Of a stretch of DNA of 64,000 nucleotides, positions 59,931-64,000 are shown one piece after another. The notes under the pieces were generated by a model. That model was not told the origin of the DNA and did not search any database. It worked only from the letters and a program-made list of their open reading frames with translations. A program made the position numbers and the translations under genes. The DNA is from Klebsiella terrigena (GTDB taxonomy: Bacteria; Pseudomonadota; Gammaproteobacteria; Enterobacterales; Enterobacteriaceae): positions 248,001-312,000 of the forward strand of contig NZ_BJNO01000003.1 in the NCBI RefSeq assembly GCF_006539725.1, given 5' to 3'. How positions within the stretch are numbered: the stretch's first letter is position 1; each line of letters opens with the position of its first letter.

Positions 59931-61097
59931 ATGAAAATTACTATTTCCGGTACCGGTTATGTTGGTTTATCGAACGGCATCCTGATTGCGCAAAACCACG
60001 AAGTGGTCGCGCTTGATATCGTTCAGTCCAAAGTAGATATGCTTAACCAGAAGATTTCTCCGATTGTCGACAAAGAGATCCAGGAATATCTGGCCGAAAA
60101 GCCGTTGAATTTTCGTGCGACAACTGACAAGCAGGACGCTTATCGTAATGCTGACTATGTCATTATCGCTACCCCGACTGACTACGATCCAAAAACGAAC
60201 TATTTTAATACATCTACCGTTGAAGCCGTCATCCGTGATGTAGCAGAGATTAACCCTGCGGCGGTAATGATTGTTAAATCAACTGTTCCCGTTGGTTTTA
60301 TCCGTGATATTAAAGAGCGTCTAGGGATTGATAACGTTATTTTCTCCCCAGAGTTCCTGCGCGAAGGCCGTGCGTTGTATGACAACCTGCATCCGTCTCG
60401 TATCGTTATTGGTGAGCGTTCCGAACGTGCTGAACGATTTGCCAATCTTCTAAAAGAAGGGGCGATTAAACAGGATATCCCAACGCTGTTTACTGATTCG
60501 ACCGAAGCCGAAGCGATTAAACTGTTTGCCAATACCTACCTTGCTCTTCGCGTTGCCTATTTTAATGAGCTGGACAGCTATGCTGAGAGCCAGGGTCTTA
60601 ACAGCAAGCAGATCATTGAAGGTGTGTGCCTGGATCCGCGCATTGGGAACCACTATAACAATCCGTCGTTTGGCTATGGTGGCTATTGCTTACCAAAAGA
60701 TACAAAGCAGCTGCTGGCAAACTACGAATCGGTACCGAACAACATCATTGGCGCTATCGTTGATGCTAACCGTACCCGTAAAGACTTTATTGCCGATTCT
60801 ATTCTTGCCCGTAAGCCGAAGGTGGTTGGCGTTTATCGTCTGATCATGAAGAGTGGATCAGACAACTTCCGTGCGTCCTCTATCCAGGGAATCATGAAGC
60901 GCATTAAAGCCAAAGGTATTCCGGTTATTATTTACGAACCCGTCATGCAGGAAGAGGAGTTCTTTAACTCTCGAGTTGTTCGTGATCTGGAAGCTTTCAA
61001 GCAGGAAGCTGATGTCATCGTGTCCAACCGTATGGCAGAAGAACTTGCTGACGTCGCTGATAAGGTTTATACCCGCGATTTGTTCGGCAACGACTAG
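59931..61097 (+). CDS. ugd: UDP-glucose 6-dehydrogenase
   Basis: 388 residues. [19 protein letters not shown] binds [15 protein letters not shown] and [20 protein letters not shown] are family motifs, and the catalytic cysteine is in [15 protein letters not shown] near residue 253. It makes UDP-glucuronate for capsule, colanic acid and (via Uge) galacturonate. The 239-base gap after gnd should hold its own promoter. Confidence 0.96.
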   Translation: MKITISGTGYVGLSNGILIAQNHEVVALDIVQSKVDMLNQKISPIVDKEIQEYLAEKPLNFRATTDKQDAYRNADYVIIATPTDYDPKTNYFNTSTVEAVIRDVAEINPAAVMIVKSTVPVGFIRDIKERLGIDNVIFSPEFLREGRALYDNLHPSRIVIGERSERAERFANLLKEGAIKQDIPTLFTDSTEAEAIKLFANTYLALRVAYFNELDSYAESQGLNSKQIIEGVCLDPRIGNHYNNPSFGYGGYCLPKDTKQLLANYESVPNNIIGAIVDANRTRKDFIADSILARKPKVVGVYRLIMKSGSDNFRASSIQGIMKRIKAKGIPVIIYEPVMQEEEFFNSRVVRDLEAFKQEADVIVSNRMAEELADVADKVYTRDLFGND

Positions 61098-61112
61098 CAT
61101 TTCGCTGACCAT

Positions 61113-61142
61113 GACTGGCGGTACCTGCCGCCGGTCTGTTTT
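61113..61142 (+). terminator. ugd terminator
   Basis: GACTGGCGG (61113-61121) pairs with CCGCCGGTC (61128-61136), one G-U pair, followed by TGTTTT. It starts 16 bases past the ugd stop. Confidence 0.85.
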
Positions 61143-61334
61143 AACCATCCCTCCTCAACCCTTCTAGCCTCTTCCTCTACTGTTACCTGGCACCACTAAA
61201 ATTGTGATGTATCCCGTAATCTAACATTCCATCCATTGCACCGTCTGAACAGGTCGGATATGTTGAATCTACCTTGTGAAGAGCTACCGTCACTGTGATG
61301 TAGATGCTGGAGATAAGCGCCGGAAGGTAAAACG

Positions 61335-61358
61335 AAGCCTGCAATGCAGGCTTTTGTT
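61335..61358 (+). terminator. Orphan terminator downstream of ugd
   Basis: AAGCCTGC and GCAGGCTT form an eight-base stem with a three-base loop, followed by TTGTTATTTTTG. No plus-strand gene lies between the ugd terminator and this one. It may end a short untranslated RNA from 61143-61334 or be a relic of a lost gene. Confidence 0.7.
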
Positions 61359-61491
61359 ATTTTTGTAGCCTGATGAACCAGGTATATTACTAACTAAATT
61401 GCAGATTAATTATTAAAGGAGTCTGTACCGAAAAAAAACACGGCTGCTCTTCTTAAATCTTATTTCAGGTGCCAATGTGCTGACACTGCGA

Positions 61492-61614
61492 CTACCATTG
61501 ACGTTTATTGAACGATAATTTCGTTCTTTTTCTATCCTTTAAATAAGAAATTAAAAAGTAAATGGAAACGGCAAGTAGTATGGCAGCAGCAACCAATAAA
61601 AATAAGTTTTCCAT
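61492..61614 (-). CDS. Small membrane protein, 40 aa (S-Y-L-K-D-R-K family, copy 2)
   Basis: From the ATG at 61614 the frame encodes a membrane segment (about residues 3-22, NLFLLVAAAILLAVSIYF) and a basic tail LISYLKDRKRTKLSFNKRQW. The hinge and tail closely match the 43-aa protein at 24968-25099 (LVSYLKDRKKQK). The ribosome-binding site is weak, so homology is the main support. An RcsAB-like box lies 96 bases upstream. It lies between ugd and uge, on the same strand as uge. Function unknown. Confidence 0.65.
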   Translation of the reverse strand: MENLFLLVAAAILLAVSIYFLISYLKDRKRTKLSFNKRQW

Positions 61615-61709
61615 ATGATCTACCAGAGCGAAGTTACGGGAGTAAGTGATTAGCTTGCAATTAAAAGATCGATAAAAATTGTCTTTATCACACTAACATA
61701 TCTTCTTTC
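61615..61709. other. Leader of the second small membrane protein
   Basis: AT-rich stretch between the RcsAB-like box and the ATG. It should contain the minus-strand promoter; no clear -35/-10 pair is assigned. Confidence 0.3.
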
Positions 61710-61723
61710 TAAGAAGATTCCTG
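61710..61723. promoter_or_regulatory. RcsAB box candidate (12/14) upstream of the second small membrane protein
   Basis: TAAGAAGATTCCTG matches 12 of 14 positions of TAAGAATATTCCTA. It lies 96 bases upstream of the 40-aa protein's start. The remaining sequence to 61953 holds no supported gene. Confidence 0.55.
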
Positions 61724-61953
61724 TACGCTAATTGTGTTTTTTTATGGAGAATGAAAAACTATACTTTCAAAATAAAATTGGCTTAAGCTCTGGCTTTTTA
61801 GGTTAAAGTCACAATTTAGTCTGCCATAAACAGAAAGAAGCAAGCGCACTTCTCTTCGAGAGGAGCAAGGTCTCTGTGGTTGATGAGATAAAACTTTCCG
61901 CAGCAGTGAACAAGGTTACTAGTAAGAGGGGAGGAGCGATACCAGAAGAGAGA

Positions 61954-61975
61954 ACCGCAGCTATGCCGCTGCGGT
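61954..61975 (-). terminator. uge terminator
   Basis: ACCGCAGC and GCTGCGGT form a perfect eight-base stem with a six-base loop. On the minus strand it lies 20 bases past the uge stop and is followed by pyrimidine-rich TTCTCTCTTCTGG. Confidence 0.7.
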
Positions 61976-61994
61976 TGAGAAACTGATTTCCCGA

Positions 61995-62999
61995 TTATGC
62001 CTTATAGTAGGCCTTGTACCAGTCGACAAAATTCTGCACGCCTTCTTTGACGGTGGTCTGCGGCTTGAAGCCAACAAGATCGTACAGCGGTTTGGTATCC
62101 GCACTGGTTTCAAGCACGTCGCCCGGTTGGATAGGCATCATGTTTTTCTCAGCGACCATTCCCAGTGCTTCTTCCAGGGCGGTGATGTAATCCATCAGTT
62201 CAACCGGGGAGCTGTTGCCGATATTGTAAACCCGATATGGGGCCGAGCTGTCTGCCGGAGAGCCATTCTCGACGGTCCACTCCGCGTTCGACTGCGGGAT
62301 AACATCCTGAACGCGCACAATAGCTTCCACAATATCGTCAACGTAGGTGAAATCACGCTTCATCTTGCCGTAGTTGTACACGTCAATACTCTTACCTTCC
62401 AGCATGGCTTTGGTGAATTTGAACAACGCCATGTCAGGGCGGCCCCACGGGCCGTATACGGTGAAGAACCGCAGCCCGGTAGTCGGTATGCCGTAAAGGT
62501 GGGAGTAGGTATGCGCCATCAGCTCATTGGCTTTCTTGGTGGCGGCATAGAGTGAAACCGGATGGTCGACCGAGTCGTCGGTTGAGAACGGCATTTTACG
62601 GTTCAAACCATAGACGGAACTGGACGATGCATACAGCAGGTGTTCGACCTTATTGTGTCGGCAACCTTCCAGAATGTTCAGATAGCCGATCAGGTTGGAG
62701 TCAGCATAGGCATGAGGATTTTCCAGCGAGTACCGAACGCCAGCCTGAGCGGCCAGATGGATCACGCGGTTAAACTTCTCTTCTGCGAACAGTTCTGCGA
62801 TGCCCTGGCGATCGGCAAGATCGACTTTATGGAAACTGAAAAGGGAGGATTGCAGTAAATCCAGACGCGCCTGCTTAAGATTGACGTCGTAGTAATCATT
62901 CATGTTGTCGATACCAACAACCTGATGACCCGCCTCAAGAAGGCGCTTGCAGGTGTGGAAACCGATAAATCCTGCGGCTCCAGTGACTAAAAACTTCAT
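61995..62999 (-). CDS. uge: UDP-galacturonate 4-epimerase (Uge)
   Basis: 334 residues. The short-chain dehydrogenase fold shows [15 protein letters not shown], the S-S-S motif in [12 protein letters not shown]-x-x-x-K in [14 protein letters not shown], and [21 protein letters not shown]. It interconverts UDP-glucuronate and UDP-galacturonate, needed for Klebsiella LPS core and some capsules. An ATG at 63005 abuts the GGAGG; the ATG at 62999 has a six-base spacing and gives the conserved [13 protein letters not shown], so it is chosen. It is transcribed against the capsule locus and is monocistronic. Confidence 0.93.
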   Translation of the reverse strand: MKFLVTGAAGFIGFHTCKRLLEAGHQVVGIDNMNDYYDVNLKQARLDLLQSSLFSFHKVDLADRQGIAELFAEEKFNRVIHLAAQAGVRYSLENPHAYADSNLIGYLNILEGCRHNKVEHLLYASSSSVYGLNRKMPFSTDDSVDHPVSLYAATKKANELMAHTYSHLYGIPTTGLRFFTVYGPWGRPDMALFKFTKAMLEGKSIDVYNYGKMKRDFTYVDDIVEAIVRVQDVIPQSNAEWTVENGSPADSSAPYRVYNIGNSSPVELMDYITALEEALGMVAEKNMMPIQPGDVLETSADTKPLYDLVGFKPQTTVKEGVQNFVDWYKAYYKA

Positions 63000-63005
63000 G
63001 TTCAT

Positions 63006-63504
63006 CCTCCGGGTTCGTTGTTTCCCGTTATATATAATCGTCGATTTTACACCGGGTTGCCTTAGGGGTCATCTGCTTTCCCGTTACAGAATCTTCATAA
63101 AGCGGTCAGAGCGGGGCAGCGCTTGAGGAGCAGCGATCGTTTTTGCGGCATATCTACTGTATTATCCTATCAAATAGAAATCATTATCATTTGTATGTAA
63201 CTTAGCATCATAATAATACCTATAGTTTCTTATACTAATAATTGATGTTCCGCCGATAAAGTACTCAATATGAGATTGAGTATGCCCTGCTGACTATATT
63301 GTTACTGATTATATAATTTCCGAGCATTCCGCCGCTGAATGCTCGTGATTCCTATGTCAATTGAGCATTTTTTGATTTTTTTAATTACATATCAATTGGT
63401 TATGTCCTTTATTTTGAATTGTGTAAATAATGTATCCTTATTGTTTGCTTTTCACATGAATTGATTTGCCATGCTTTTTGATTTTTATTCTTAGTTACCA
63501 GCGT
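63006..63504. other. AT-rich intergenic region upstream of uge
   Basis: No gene seen. It carries the minus-strand uge promoter. Two perfect inverted repeats stand out: TACTCAAT/ATTGAGTA (63262-63282) and GAGCATTC/GAATGCTC (63322-63344). Confidence 0.45.
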
Positions 63505-63510
63505 TATAAT
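63505..63510 (+). promoter_or_regulatory. Consensus -10 element with GC-rich discriminator
   Basis: TATAAT is followed directly by GCGCGG. That discriminator is characteristic of stringently controlled stable-RNA promoters such as rrn P1. The -35 is not clear (TTTTTA at 63482 has 17-base spacing). It would start transcription near 63517. Confidence 0.5.
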
Positions 63511-63516
63511 GCGCGG

Positions 63517-63891
63517 ATAATCTATGTGTCCCAAGAGGGTTGCTTTGCAGGGTAACGCTTCCTCGGAACATCCGGTGTGCCGTGTGACAAACCCGGAAAT
63601 GGATACTCTTTATCTGGGGTGGAACAATATGAGCAATGTTCTGGAACGTTGCGTCAGTTTGGCTACCCTTGATGCTTTAGTGATGCGTACAGCAGCTTTA
63701 CTGGCTCGTGCAGTCGGCTTTCAACGACCGTACCGGTGATGTCGGTGAACCATGGAACTTGCTAAATGAGAAAGTCCCGATAGATAGCCGGCAGCAAAAC
63801 GGGGAGAGTAGCGCTCGCGCATTTACTGTCCGGTTGTACGGCGTAGGGCCTGAAAACAGAGATATGGCTTGCGAGATATATCTCTGTTTTT
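63517..63891 (+). ncRNA. Candidate ~375-nt structured RNA (unrecognised)
   Basis: The segment is bounded by the promoter-like element at 63505 and a strong terminator stem AAAACAGAGATAT/ATATCTCTGTTTT (63853-63890). Its GC content is well above the AT-rich DNA just upstream. It has local stems such as AGAGGGTTGC/GTAACGCTTCCTC (63534-63563) and several GGAAC-type loops. An open frame from 63524 (71 codons) begins only about seven bases after the predicted start and has no ribosome-binding site. It does not match tmRNA, RNase P, 6S or CsrB as I know them. A decayed gene is the alternative. Confidence 0.35.
63853..63891 (+). terminator. Strong terminator hairpin at 63.87 kb
   Basis: A 13-base perfect stem, AAAACAGAGATAT with ATATCTCTGTTTT, has a 12-base loop and ends in a run of five T. 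The A-rich 5' side also makes it functional on the minus strand. Confidence 0.75.
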
Positions 63892-64000
63892 AGTTGTTTA
63901 TCGCGGGTCTGCCAGCCTGTTTTGTTTACGGCGGCAGAACGCAGCGTAAAGGCCAGCCGTCAGGTAGCAGCAAGAGCATGCTGTGACTGACTGGCCAAAG
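63892..64000. other. Window end
   Basis: About 110 bases with no supported gene before the window ends. Confidence 0.3.

Noticed and set aside
63524-63739. 71-codon open frame as a protein gene
   Set aside because: It starts about seven bases after the predicted transcription start, lacks a ribosome-binding site and matches no family known to me. An RNA or a relic is more likely.
63517-63891. Group II intron or retron RNA
   Set aside because: No domain V stem with GAAA loop, no reverse transcriptase frame in the window, and no msr/msd-type repeat pair at the ends.

Overview
The window is chromosomal DNA of a Klebsiella or Raoultella-like enterobacterium. The gene order from cyaR-yegQ-baeRS-mdtDCBA through yegD-alkA-udk-dcd-asmA-yegH is the enterobacterial backbone next to the group 1 capsule region. 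The order galF / PAP2 phosphatase / JUMPstart / wzi-wza-wzb-wzc / variable genes / gnd / ugd, with uge nearby, is the Klebsiella K-locus layout. A ribitol transporter (RbtT) at the left edge also fits Klebsiella. The backbone is GC-rich. From about 41.7 kb to 58 kb the DNA becomes strongly AT-rich, as is usual for exchanged capsule-specific genes.

Layout. 0-1.5 kb: end of a ribitol (rbt) locus plus a HAD phosphatase. 1.8-8.3 kb: a six-gene catabolic operon with an enolase-superfamily (MR/MLE) enzyme and a complete Dpp/Opp-type ABC importer; its substrate is unknown. 8.3-11 kb: yegS, the CRP-controlled sRNA CyaR, and yegQ (trhP). 11-22 kb: the baeSR two-component system in one operon with the MdtABC RND pump and MdtD. 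22.6-28.1 kb: an accessory segment with a DAACS dicarboxylate symporter (perfect FNR box upstream), a LuxR-type regulator, a 43-aa membrane protein not previously listed, and a 7TMR-DISM sensor kinase/response regulator pair. 28.5-36.3 kb: yegD, alkA, udk, dcd, asmA, a REP-type repeat array and yegH. 37-61 kb: the capsule locus. 61-64 kb: a second small membrane protein, uge on the minus strand, and a possible stable RNA.

The capsule locus encodes a Wzx/Wzy-type polysaccharide. WcaJ loads glucose-1-phosphate onto undecaprenyl phosphate. Three further glycosyltransferases (two GT2-like, one WecG/TagA-like) can extend it. A pyruvyltransferase adds a ketal, RmlBACD makes dTDP-L-rhamnose, and Ugd makes UDP-glucuronate. 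Wzx flips the unit, Wzy polymerises it, Wza/Wzb/Wzc export and control it, and Wzi anchors it. A WcaM-like beta-helix protein with a Tat-like signal lies in the middle.

The most interesting observation is a pair of related, very small membrane proteins of 43 and 40 residues, both with an S-Y-L-K-D-R-K core after a single membrane segment. One lies beside the LuxR regulator at 25.0 kb and the other between ugd and uge at 61.5 kb. Each has a good RcsAB-like box upstream, similar to the one at the galF promoter. They may be an undescribed Rcs-controlled capsule or envelope accessory family. A second candidate is an unexplained ~375-nt transcript unit at 63.5-63.9 kb with an rRNA-like promoter and a strong terminator.
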